From Antedon mediterranea (taxonomy: Eukaryota > Echinodermata > Crinoidea > Comatulida > Antedonidae), in NCBI RefSeq assembly GCF_964355755.1, contig NC_092677.1, positions 21,920,101 through 21,984,100 on the forward strand: 64,000 nucleotides of DNA, written 5' to 3'. The translations under genes and the position numbers were made by a program. Positions 20,901 through 31,418 of this stretch are shown piece after piece (position 1 is the stretch's first letter; each line of letters begins with the position of its first letter). The notes below the pieces were generated by a model. The model made no database searches, had not been told where the DNA came from, and saw only the letters and a list, made by a program, of their open reading frames with translations.

Positions 20901-23900
20901 TGAACAAAATTGTTCATAATGATCAAATGCTTTCAATTGAAGATGAAATTATAGTTCTTCAAGATTCTAATCTAAGAGAAGAGCCAGCCAGTGAAAAACA
21001 GAGAATAGGGCTAGAATATGACGTACCAGGAACACCAGTTCAAGTCAATAAGGAAAAAGTCGTTGAGCATGAAGACACTCATGATTTTAATAATTTCTAT
21101 GTAAAAGAAACTGAGCAAAATGTAAGCACATCTTTAAATGATGAAAGTAAATCTGATAAATGCAATAATTTGTTATTACATGAAAGACAAACTAAAAAGA
21201 GAACTCATAAGAAATCACCAGAGCCATCTTTGTTTCAAGTAGCAGAGAAAGTTAGCCATGACCAGAGAAATGCAATCATGGATGATGTTCAAGACATTCT
21301 TCTGCTTCTTAGTATGGGTGATTCTAGCTTTGGTAGTACAGAAGAAAAAGATGAAGAAACATACATCAACTCACCTGATGATACTATTATCAAGGAGAAC
21401 AGTCAAGATGATGATAATGATGATGAACGTACAGAAATGGATGTTGGGTATGATCAGTTTGATACAGACATAGAAGATGAAATAGATACTGACAGAAAGG
21501 AAGATAACACAGGTGAAATTTACATAGATGAAAACCCATTGAAAAATAAAACATCTATTGTAACTGATTCGTCAACAAGTGCCACAGGTAGTATACATTT
21601 TGATGAATCAATTCATACAATTTCAAATAAAAGTATTTGTATAGATGAGCCTGTAACATTAAAAACTAACCAACACAAAGAGAACATCAGATCTGGTAAG
21701 TCAAATGAGGAAGAAGATTCTATTGGTTTCAGTGATACGGATGTAAATTTTACAGAGATTAATGTATGCAAGAAGTTAGTGGACTCTTTTGAAAATGAAA
21801 TTTGTTTACCAGAGTGTACACCAAAATGCGTCAGTTTTACAGAAAAACAAGGTAATAATGAAGCATTGATGAACCAATTACAAAATACAGCACTATCTAA
21901 TTGTGGGGAAAACAAGATCATTCCTCCTGTAGATAAAACTAACATTATATCATCTTCAAATTATCTTGGTAATGACTGTACTGATCCAAATATTTATTAT
22001 AAAAGAAGAAGAGATAATTTAAATGGTAAAAGATGGGATGAGGATGATGAAATACTTAAACTATTAACTTCTGGCGTTTCTCAACCTGAACATACTGAAA
22101 AGGAAATGTCTTGTATGTCATTGAATAGAAGGTGGAATCATAAAATTGAAGAAAATTCTGACAAAAAAGAATTGGAAAATAGTAAAAAGGAATGTGAAAA
22201 ATCTGTAGATGAAATAATTACCTATGATTCTCTACCTGATGTTAGCCCAAAGCCTAAAGAAAAGAAAGTTTTGGCAAAACCAAAACGTTGGAAAAAGCAA
22301 ATTGAAGAAGAAGTGCTTACTGTTAAAGCGATTAAAATAAAGAAAGCCAAACAAAAGTGTGAAAGGACAGATGATGATTTGCTCAAAATGTTAAAAGGTG
22401 GTGCTATAACTGACCAGATGAGATTGGCTGAGAAACAAAGTAAAAAACGAAAGGAAAGACGAATCAAGGAACAGAAAGAGGAAGAAGATGCACTCAATTT
22501 CTTAAAAGGTGGAATTGCAGACTTTGTAATCGAAGAGGAAAATTCATCCAATGAGAACACAGAATGCTCAGAGATAATTGTAGATGCAAATACGAAAAAA
22601 GCTCTAAAGAAAGAACATTTAATTAATAAAGACACGCTAGAAATATCAATTGATACCGCATTTAAAGGAATGTCTAAAACAGAAGAGGAGAAAATGTTGG
22701 CCATGTTATCAGTACGTTCTAATTCTGACAAGAAAAAGAAAACAGAAGATGATAATTTGCTATTGCTTTTAAGTGAAGGAATCGAGGATGTAGATCTATT
22801 TGATGATTTCCAAGACACTCAAGTTGATGTTTCTGAATTGTCATATTATAAAGGCCTAGAGGAACATACAGATGTAAAAGAGGCTGAAAATGATGCAGAT
22901 AGTATTGATGAAGAACTATCAGATGAAGAATATAAACATTTACCGGCAGATGAGGGATCCCTTTTGTTAATGTTATCAACTGGTGCAATCAGTGAAAAGG
23001 AACAATTAGCACAAAAAGTAGCCTATGCTAAAAAAAGAGAAAAAGAGGAACAGAATGATTTGCTTTTGCTTTTGAGTAATGGAACACAACATTTAGAATT
23101 AGATATGTCTACATTCCACGAAAAGCAAGAAGAACATATTGCCAGTGACAAATACAATGATAATTACTTTGATTCTGAAAATTCAAATTCAGAAGTAGTT
23201 TATGTCACAGACCATACTATTTCACATGAAAGTCAAAATCATGTTGGTGCATCTCCAAAAAGCATTAGTATAGTTAGTGATGAAGATGAGATTCTTGCAT
23301 TATTAAAATGTAGTAATAAACTTGTATTTGAAAGTGATACAAAAGGAGTTCCCCACCAATCACCAGTAGTTCCACAAAAAACAATTTCAACATCAGAATT
23401 AAAAGAAACTTGTTCCAATGAAGGTAATAAGGCAAATGTTGAAATGTTGAATCCTATAGAAGAAACATGTACAGTGATAATGTCAAAGACAAATTGTAAC
23501 TCAGATAGTCTGGAATTAGACACCCAAATAAACAAGAAATCAACTCAGCTGAGAATGATACCAATGGAAAAATCGGTACAAAGTAATTCAGATACCATTG
23601 GCAAAGATAAAATCCTAAGCACTTCTACTATGGTTAAGGAAGATGAAGCCAAAAGTGAAGATAAACTATGTAAACAAGCATCAAGCTCCTTTCCTGTGGA
23701 AACATACAAAACAATTAGTGACGAAGATGCTGAAGCACTGTTTTCACTTTTGAAATCTGGTGATGAACCCACTAAAAATATAATGGCTTCATCAGGTGTT
23801 ACACATGCACATAACTCACCAGTTGAAAATATGAAAATAGCGCATTCAACAGTAACAAATACTGAACACCAGGATCAGGATTGTATGTTGAGAAATATTG

Positions 23901-23957
23901 ATGAGATTAAACAAGATAAACCAAAGGTTACTGGCTCCTCCATAACTTCAGAGAACA
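17916..23957 (+). CDS. FHOD: FHOD giant linker cassette exon (6042 nt) with DAD-like motif array
   Basis: One open exon of 2014 codons, phase 1-1: acceptor TTTCTCTTTAAAAAAG (imperfect), donor AACA|GTGAGT. No ATG start belongs to it; the frame enters from the preceding exon. The open frame runs on to a TAA at 24086, but the strong donor at 23958 makes the last 131 nt intron. The protein is acidic, rich in Asp/Glu/Asn/Ser/Lys, without membrane segments or known folds, so probably disordered. The last third carries about ten copies of an acidic-then-LLxxLxxG motif, near 21293, 22043, 22370, 22491, 22687, 22750, 22949, 23050, 23279 and 23718 (examples DILLLLSMGD, DEILKLLTSG, DDDLLKMLKGGA). KRW/RRW basic patches lie at 22001-22300. 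The spacing equals the MDxLLxxL core of formin DADs. An assembly or pseudogene artefact is unlikely, because the frame stays open for 6 kb. Confidence 0.82.
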
Positions 23958-24327
23958 GTGAGTATCTGCATGGCATTGGGTGCTTGGAGTTCAGTGTTTT
24001 TAAACTTGTGCATGGCAAAGTATATAGTATTTTATTTAACATTAGGTGTATTGCTTTAGCATGTGTAATTTGTATCCACAAGTTTTAACAATTTAATATT
24101 AGCTGATTAAATGGATAGGAGACCACTTAATTATTAAATTGATTGTCCTTTTCAAGTTTATCAATATTTAATATGAATTTTATTGCACTTATAATTTATA
24201 TTCGTATTAAATAAAATGTTATATAACCTTATATGCCATTATCAAGTACTATTATCATTATCAATATCATTGACATCATCAAGCACAAAATATTTAAAGC
24301 TTATGACACTTGTTTTCTTCCTTTAAG
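23958..24327 (+). other. Intron
   Basis: AT-rich; the first 131 nt stay open in the exon frame and could be retained as an alternative C-terminus ending at the TAA at 24086, but a perfect donor argues against it. Nothing else seen. Confidence 0.7.
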
Positions 24328-24372
24328 CCTGGTGGCCTGATAGCGCAGAAAGTCCTCAGTGTAGTCCTTACA
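24328..24372 (+). CDS. FHOD: FHOD linker cassette exon 4 (45 nt)
   Basis: Acceptor CTTCCTTTAAG, donor TACA|GTGAGT, phase 1-1. Encodes WWPDSAESPQCSPY. The opening WW is shared with the exon at 27148, hinting at exon duplication. Confidence 0.7.
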
Positions 24373-25003
24373 GTGAGTACAACACATCACCAGCACATCT
24401 CATAAAACAACAATGTTTAGTTAAATTAAAGCTTAGTTTCAACTTCAAAACCTGTCGTGATACACTGTACTATATATACTACAATTATAGCATAATGATT
24501 CCATCACAAATACAATATGATTAGTGTAATTGGATAAAACGAAATTAGATGAAGTTGTTTAACTAGATATCTTTTTAAAATAGCCTTTTTGGTAGAAGCT
24601 TGTTATATGTAACCTCTGCTTTATGAGCGTATTATTTCTTATTTTTGTTTTTTGTTATTTATGTGACTTATGCCATAAACTATTAACTGTTGTGATTGTA
24701 GTGAAAACAATTTTATTTCCCTAGATTCTTGTTCCAATAATGATTGTGCAAATATCGTTTGTGGAAGAAATATTAACTTTTAATTTGACATTGACTTGTT
24801 ATTTCTAACCATAATAATACATTGGTACCATATTAGCATTCTTGTTTTTAAATAATATGGTTCAATGAAGCATATTGTTTCCCTCTTAGTCTTGCCATCC
24901 TCAAATATAATATTCATTTCTCCTATTTAGAATAAAAAAAAAATATTGTACTGTTCTTGAATTCTAAATTGCTATCTTTTAAATGCTTCTTTGATTTCTC
25001 TAG

Positions 25004-25036
25004 AGACTTTTCCTCCATCTGACAAACTGTATAATA
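25004..25036 (+). CDS. FHOD: FHOD linker microexon (33 nt)
   Basis: Acceptor TTTGATTTCTCTAG, donor AATA|GTAAGT, phase 1-1. Encodes TFPPSDKLYN. Both splice sites are strong and the frame is kept, which supports it despite its small size. Confidence 0.62.
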
Positions 25037-26301
25037 GTAAGTTTTAGTTTTTACTTTTTAAAAAATTAGACGATACATGGTCTATTTCTGCTGCATAGCG
25101 CCGAATAAACCGTTCATAGATTTAAAATATAATTTGTATATTGACTGCATTTCTTCTCAATTTTTGCCCCTAAATAACTGTTTAAATCGTTAGCATTACT
25201 CAAAATGCAATGGGTCCTGGTGGTTAATTCAAACGTTACTGCAGTATAGTTGACTGAAGGTCAGCGGCTGTCAAACAACAGGTTAAATGGCACTGAATCA
25301 ATTGGGTGTTTTTAACTGTTATTAATAAATTATTAGTAAATTTAATACTATTCTTCTAATTTGATTTGAGTTTAGCTGTTAAATAACATGAAAGAAACAA
25401 TGAATATAAGAATTAATTTTGATTACATTATTTTTGTTATTTTTTAATTAGGGATATGGGTATAAATTCTAAATGATGCTAACTTTTTATGGCAACACTC
25501 TTAAACTGAGAAACCTGTTATGATGGTAATTCTAAATTTGCCCATCAGTAGGCTTAGGCCTAATTTTTTTTTCTTCTATTATTTGTATTTTTCTTTTTAT
25601 ATCGCCTTAAATTAAAGTTTGTAAAAGTATTTCAAAATTGTAAACAATTTGATATTGTATGCCACTTTAGCTCATATAACTAATTACAAGTGATTACCGG
25701 TATATTATAACACCTAAATAAATTTCTGTCATTTGATTGGACTATTGTGAGTCACATGGTGATCGTTAAATAGTACTTTTTTTTGTGTCCGAAAAAAAAT
25801 TATGTTCGCGTACGAAAAAATGTACACAATAACAAACAAAAACACTTGATTATATCGCCATGGAATTTTTTGAGAGATATACGTACTATTTTAGACCAAA
25901 TTAGCATTTAAATTAGCTTTAGATCGTTGATGATTTTGATTAATTAATGGCAACAACTCAAAAAGACATGGAATCGTAGAAACAAAATACAAAATTAGCC
26001 TCAATCACTTTCAGTTGCCAGGCGAAGTTTCGAAATGATATTGCTGACTTTCTAGCCTAAGCTAATATATACTATTATTATAAAATCATATTATATAATA
26101 GCTTAGTCCACAAAGGCAGCAATACCCTTATAAAAATATATATAATTGTTTTGCAATATAAATAATGTTACAAAAGAACAAATAAATACTACTGTTTTCA
26201 ATGTCAATGTGTATTATGTATATATATTATAATATCTGTATGCTTTTATTCAATCTGATTCAAATGACAGGAATCTATTTAGATGTTATATAAAACCGAT
26301 A

Positions 26302-26457
26302 ATAATGAATGTTTTTATTCATGGAATGGTACAAATAATATCATTCGGTGAATGATGAAAAGTTATTTCCTTTGCCTCGTTAAAATATAACCTTTCATCA
26401 TTCTCCTCATGCCATTATTTGTACCATTCCACTCATAAACATTCATTATTTGTACTA
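26302..26457. repeat. Foldback / palindromic MITE
   Basis: AATAATGAATGTTTTTATTC, then ATGGAATGGTACAAATAAT, on the left; ATTATTTGTACCATTCCA, then TAAACATTCATTATT, on the right. Inner GAATGATGAAAAG and CTTTCATCATTC also pair. Arms about 65 bp with mismatches. Confidence 0.8.
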
Positions 26458-26508
26458 TTTAATATTAGAACAACCTATGAAACAATGCAGATGAAATAGT
26501 AGAATATG

Positions 26509-26972
26509 ACCCCATTTACACTTCAGCTTTTAGCGAGCCCGAGTCCGGCTCCGAGCCAAAAGTGCCCAAGTGTAAACACTCTGGGAACAACCGAGCCGGC
26601 CTCGAGCCGGCTCAATTTTGAGCCTAGTCTAGAGTAGGCTTCGGGCCGGCAATTACGGGCTTCGGGCCGGCACTTCGTAAATAGTGTAAACACTCGCGGT
26701 CATAAAATGAACGTTCTGGGTCAACCATAGTTTAAAGTTTACGAAACTTATTGGTGATGAACGGGAATTCTTCATTGAAATTAAATTGGTGTATATATAT
26801 ATATATATATCTTATCATCGAGCACTCTTCCGTGAGAGCAAGTGTAAACACAATAGTAGGGGCCCGAGGCCGGCTTTTTGGGTAAGTGTAAACACATTGC
26901 GGGCTAAAAAGAAAGCCGGCGTCGGGCCGACTTGGGGCCGGCTAAGAAATCGTTGATGAAGAGTAAATGGGG
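26509..26972. mobile_element. GC-rich TIR element (hAT-like MITE) with repeated GTAAACA motifs
   Basis: Ends are GACCCCATTTAC and GTAAATGGGGTC, a 12-bp perfect inverted repeat. Inside are four AGTGTAAACAC motifs (near 26570, 26684, 26841, 26884), one inverted (TTTACACTT, 26515), and many GCCGGC/GGGCCGGC words in an otherwise AT-rich intron. Subterminal repeated words like this are usual in hAT-type non-autonomous elements. No coding sequence. Confidence 0.75.
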
Positions 26973-27147
26973 TCTATGTGTAACCAGTTGCCCTTTGTTT
27001 ATATTATGGTACTTTGGTTCAATTCAAATCAGAGCCAGAAGAATGAGATAGTGAATGGTTTGCAGACTTACAAATGATTTCAACCTATATAATATTTAGT
27101 TATCATTGTTATGATATATTTATATTTGGTGATTGATTGATTGATAG

Positions 27148-27261
27148 ATTGGTGGAGTATGCACCATACTACAAAATCACATGCAACAATACAGGAAGAA
27201 CCAGAATTGAGTTCAAAAGAGACAAAAACAGCAATCAATGTAGCATCTGAAGCTACGACAC
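27148..27261 (+). CDS. FHOD: FHOD linker cassette exon 6 (114 nt)
   Basis: Acceptor after GATTGATTGATTGATAG, donor CACGACAC|GTAAGA, phase 1-1. Encodes a stretch starting WWSMHHTTKSHATIQEEPEL, then Lys/Thr-rich. An internal AG at 27197-27198 would give a shorter 63-nt exon that also keeps phase, so the 5' border is uncertain. Confidence 0.6.
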
Positions 27262-27344
27262 GTAAGAATATCAAACATGCTAGTTGCTATTGCAATACAC
27301 ACTAACATATATTTATATAACCGTTTTTTTTGCAGCTCAAATAT

Positions 27345-27625
27345 TGGAATGGAATTCTAGGTTATAATAATAATAGGCAATGTATAATTGGTTTGAAAAA
27401 TATAAATTTTTAATTTAGCATCGTTATCCTAGTATCTGGGCCGGTATACGACCTTTGGGAATAATGCTTAAACCATGGAATTACAGTACTATAGTTTAGT
27501 TTATGATTATATTTTGTTTTGTACAGTAGGCAAGACTATATTTACATTAAACAAAATGATTGTTAAAACAAAAATAATTGATAATAAATCATTATTTCTG
27601 AAGAAAGAACAATAATTATAAATGT
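27345..27625 (+). repeat. Dispersed repeat copy (partner at 56685-56940)
   Basis: Shares with 56685-56940, in the same orientation: GCAATGTATAATT, GCATC.TCGTTAT, TAGTTTATGATTATATTTTG, TGTACAGTAGGCAAGACTAT and AATTGATAATAAATCATTAT. Confidence 0.75.
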
Positions 27626-27969
27626 TACGTCAAAAAGTTGAGCAGCATTTTTTGTAAGAAATATTTCTTGTTATCAGTTTTCTTGCAGCCGGCCAATACA
27701 GTGGTTTGGAATGCAATTCTAGGTTTTCTTTGTATTATAATTTCATTATGGTTTTTAACAAGCATATTTAGTAATTCTTTGGATTATTCTTTAAATTACT
27801 TTTTAATCGAATATTCATGTCTATAATTAAACAATATTTTTTGTAATGTACAAAACACAGTAATTGTGTGTAGATTTCCGTTGCTTTTGGCTTTGTCATA
27901 GATTTTCATTGGTTCCTTTAAACACAGATTTAATTTATTGGACAAATAATTTTTAGGTTTCAAAATATT

Positions 27970-28392
27970 AGACTAGAAGGTATTCTTTTTTTGAAATACA
28001 TGATTCCTGGTTTTATATGCATCAATGTCGACCTGCATGACAGAGGATGTGCATGTGTATTTTCTAAGATTCTGAGTAGAAGTTATTCTTTTTGTTGAAA
28101 TACATGATTACTGGTTTTATGCATATCAATGTCTACCTGCATGACACAGGATGTGCATGTATATTTTCTGTTAGATTCTGAGTAGAAGTTATTTTTTTTG
28201 TTGAAATACATGATTACTGGTTTGCATATCAATGTCGACTTGCATGACAGAGGATGTGCATGTGTATTTTCTGTAAGATTCTGAGTAGAAGTTATTCTTT
28301 TTGTTGAAATATATGATTTCTGGTTTTATATGCAGATTTCAATAACTTGCATGATAGGATGTGCATGTGTATTTTCTAGATTCTGTATCAAT
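27970..28392. repeat. Tandem repeat, four units of about 105 bp
   Basis: Each unit has GAAGTTATTCTTTTTGTTGA, ATACATGATT.CTGGTTTTAT, GCATGACAGAGGATGTGCAT and TGTATTTTCT.TAGATTCTG. The array ends 50 bp upstream of exon 28445. Confidence 0.9.
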
Positions 28393-28444
28393 GATGATTG
28401 ACTTTTATTTGTTTTCTTGGATTTATAATTATATTTCAATACAG

Positions 28445-28528
28445 CCTCTTATATTGCTGTTAGTGTTACTTCTGAAAAGGCTAAAGCTGTAGTCCCTCGA
28501 TACAGGTCTAGGCAGAGAATTCAAGACA
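28445..28528 (+). CDS. FHOD: FHOD linker cassette exon 7 (84 nt), basic motif
   Basis: Acceptor TTTCAATACAG, donor GACA|GTGAGT, phase 1-1. Encodes SYIAVSVTSEKAKAVVPRYR then SRQRIQD. The PRYRSRQR patch is of the basic class seen in several other cassettes. Confidence 0.75.
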
Positions 28529-28918
28529 GTGAGTTGTTCACTAGATTTGTTCACTGATAAAGGAAAATTCGATTGTAAAAATGTTTGTATTAATGTACAT
28601 TAACATTCTAATGAAATATAGTCTCATACACTGATGTTTCATAATGAACAAAATATTTTTTGGTTTAGTTATCGATACTCTAACAGTATTTTTAATACAT
28701 TAATACATATTCATAATACACCCATAGCGATAACATACAATCAATAATAGTGAAGCACAACTTCTACAATTTCAATTGTGCTTCCTACATACAATTATTA
28801 TTACAGTATTTAAAAATATTTATTGATGTAAATAAATATTGTTTGTTTCTTTTAGTATTGGATTGCAGTTGCAATTTATGACCGTAATCATATTTTATAT
28901 AAAACCACTTTTTTATAG

Positions 28919-28972
28919 ATGCTGATGATATTATGAAATTATTAATGGAGGGTGATTCAACTTTAGATTGTA
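28919..28972 (+). CDS. FHOD: FHOD linker cassette exon 8 (54 nt): one DAD-like motif
   Basis: Acceptor CACTTTTTTATAG, donor TGTA|GTGAGT, phase 1-1. The whole exon is one motif: ADDIMKLLMEGDSTLDC. It matches D-D-I-(L/M)-K-L-L-x-x-G-D of the giant exon, so a single skippable exon adds or removes one motif. Confidence 0.8.
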
Positions 28973-29336
28973 GTGAGTACATGTCCCTCCCTTATAGTTT
29001 ACTTTCTATATCACCATTTTTCACACACAACTAAATTACCAAATCTATAAACTATTTTTGTCACTTTTTACTTTTTACACAACATAACATTACTTTAAGT
29101 AAGATTTCAATCAAAGTAAGATAGCAATACAAAGGAGAAAAATGTTATCATGTTTAAGAGGTAAAGTGTATAATGTATTAATATTCAATTAAATATAATA
29201 CAATTGAATATTAATACATTTAAAAATCATTGGAATTCTTGATCATTCTTATATGTATTCATCATTAAGTTAAAATTTAATTAAGGGAAGAAATATTAGA
29301 TTAACATCATTTCATTATACAATATTTACTCATTAG

Positions 29337-29459
29337 GTAATACAGATTTAACATCATGCAATGACATGTCAAAAGATGATAATACCATCAAGAAGTCTCT
29401 CACAGAATATCCTTCAAGACCAGTGGATAAATCTACTACACAATCATCTGTAGTGGGCA
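29337..29459 (+). CDS. FHOD: FHOD linker cassette exon 9 (123 nt)
   Basis: Acceptor TATTTACTCATTAG, donor GGCA|GTAAGT, phase 1-1. Polar Ser/Thr/Asp/Lys-rich sequence beginning NTDLTSCNDMSKDDNTIKK; no recognised domain. Confidence 0.72.
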
Positions 29460-29894
29460 GTAAGTGTTAGAACAAGTAGAAATGTGTTTTCATTCAATTT
29501 GTTTAGAGTTTCTAACATTAGCCGTCTTATGTTATATGACAATCAATGCACATGTTTTCCCATTCCTACTGTGCAATTATATTATTACTATTTGTTCATC
29601 TGGTTGGACACTTTTTTGGTGGTTTGTGACAGTCCAGATAAATCCATTCTCTAAGTTAAAATATAGTTTTATAGGTATTCATGTAATCATAAATAAAACA
29701 TAAAAAACATTTAAGACCTGATTTTATGTTCTATGCCTGTTTATATATAATAGTATTTCTTCGGAGGTCCAGCTTCGTAAATTAAAATACTGAAAGCATA
29801 TCAATTCTGTCTCTGGTGCAGATGCGTATAGTGCTGTTTCACTGTACCACACCAAAAGTCCCTATCCAATTAAATTTTGAATAATACCATGAAA

Positions 29895-29971
29895 GCCCCA
29901 GTGGTCTAATTTTAGGATATCTGCATATCAAGCAGAAGGTTCCAGGTTCAAATCTCGGTTGCGGGGACCTT
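29895..29971 (+). repeat. tRNA-like SINE head (copy also at 51262-51400, inverted)
   Basis: GCCCCAGTGGTCTAA (A-box-like), an anticodon-like stem TCTGC-ATATCAA-GCAGA and a B box GGTTCAAATCT, closing with GGGGACC. The T-stem is mismatched, so it is not a functional tRNA. The upstream GTGCTGTTTCACTGTACCAC is shared with the inverted copy, showing a longer repeat unit. Confidence 0.65.
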
Positions 29972-30311
29972 TTCTCATTCTCACAGTATAAAGTATAAAG
30001 TTAAACAAATATTATTTTAAAATATTAAGTTAAACTGTTTTCTACATCTATGATACAAATAGTAATGTTAAAGAAAATGTTTAGATCTTTACTCATAATT
30101 TATGTGTAACTTTTATGTTATTCAGTAGGTATTATTTATTTTGTTAATTAACCACTGTATACAAATAATTGATAGTACAGTAGAGTGTTTTACGCAAAGC
30201 TTTATTGTGATTATTTTGTATTTGTTAAAAAAGTTTATTATGTAGTAGTATTAATTTTATTCATTACATTTAAAAACTAAATACATTTTTATGATACTTT
30301 ACCCATAATAG

Positions 30312-30407
30312 AGAAAAAAACTACAGCTGATGATGAAGAAGATATATTGAAATTGCTCACGAAAGGTGACTCATCTCCCAAGACTATGATATCTACTCAT
30401 ACTGAGG
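30312..30407 (+). CDS. FHOD: FHOD linker cassette exon 10 (96 nt) with DAD-like motif
   Basis: Acceptor TACCCATAATAG, donor GAGG|GTATGC, phase 1-1. Encodes KKTTADDEEDILKLLTKGDS then SPKTMISTHTE. DEEDILKLLTKGD is a near-perfect copy of the giant-exon motif (DEILKLLTSG). Confidence 0.8.
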
Positions 30408-30583
30408 GTATGCCATCTACTACAGTTTTGTTGCATCTTCTAATCAATTGAATATAATTTTATCTTTCTAGCTTTTTTATATTGTTTAGCCTAAATTGAA
30501 TTTATGTTCATTCTTATTAATAGAAAGAAATGTTTATTTTGTTAGTGAAATAGTATATGTTGATTGATTTGTTTTTCTTTAAG

Positions 30584-30646
30584 AACTAGTTCCTTATTTT
30601 TCTCGAAAATGGAAGCCACGATTTGCAACATCTACTCAGCTTGTCA
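30584..30646 (+). CDS. FHOD: FHOD linker cassette exon 11 (63 nt), basic-aromatic motif
   Basis: Acceptor TTTGTTTTTCTTTAAG, donor GTCA|GTGAGT, phase 1-1. Encodes LVPYFSRKWKPRFATSTQLV. RKWKPRF resembles the KRWKK and RRWNHK patches of the giant exon. Confidence 0.76.
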
Positions 30647-31358
30647 GTGAGTGCAATTTATATGATTGCAGCATTAGCATGTTGTCTTTCTCAGGATTCC
30701 TCATAATTCTTCTAACTGATTGCCACATATTCATTTCTAATTTTGCAATAATGATACATAACATTTACTTAATAAGTTTTGTATGTGGTGTTTTTATTTT
30801 TAAACTTTATTTTTGAATCCACAGCAATATTCAGAACTATTTGACGTTTTTCATACATATTTAAAATATTGTTGCATTTGCTTTTATATCATTCATTACT
30901 TATTCATAATTGTTTTTGATAAATTTGTGTTGTATTATTATATTTATTGATTGCATGGCCTACTAACTATTGATATAGGCGCAGAGAGAGACACATACAC
31001 AACATTATTTATTTGTTTGTTTTCTTCTTCAAGATGTTAACTAATATATTAATAAAGAAAAAGTCATGGTTTTTCTTTTTAGCTTAGTTTGAAAAAGACT
31101 AGCTGTTTAGATTTAGATTTACTACTACTGTGATACCAGAGAAGGTGGCAGAAACCATTGCACAGCCAATTCAAAGATCATGATGAACAATTAATTACAA
31201 AGGTTCATCAACTGAAACATTATCTTGCAGCCAACCTTTTAATTTGTGCTATTAATAACACTCAATATCTAGGTCATGCTGTGTTGTTGCAGTGTCAATC
31301 ATAAATTGTTTTCAATTGTTTACTCTTTAAATAATATTGGTGATGATTTATTTTTAAG

Positions 31359-31418
31359 GTGATACTGAAATTGGTAATGGTGAAGAAACAACAAAAGTTG
31401 AGGGCGAGCAAGTGGATG
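31359..31418 (+). CDS. FHOD: FHOD linker cassette exon 12 (60 nt), acidic
   Basis: Acceptor GATTTATTTTTAAG, donor GATG|GTAAGC, phase 1-1. Encodes DTEIGNGEETTKVEGEQVD; no known motif. Confidence 0.7.

Larger units (their letters stand above)
25037..27147 (+). other. Intron with a foldback and a GC-rich TIR element
   Basis: Holds the palindrome at 26302-26457 and the TIR element at 26509-26972. Nothing recognised at 25040-26300 apart from AT-rich sequence. Confidence 0.75.

Noticed and set aside
19622-23772. Reverse-strand ORFs opposite the giant exon
   Set aside because: Shadow frames of acidic Asp/Glu/Ser codons; no domain and no splice context.
23958-24088. C-terminal end of the giant ORF at the TAA
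   Set aside because: A perfect GTGAGT donor at 23958 keeps the common phase; the downstream sequence changes to AT-rich hydrophobic coding typical of intron.
24725-24760. Possible 36-nt cassette after TTTATTTCCCTAG
   Set aside because: Keeps phase, but the donor GTGGAA is poor and nothing else supports it.
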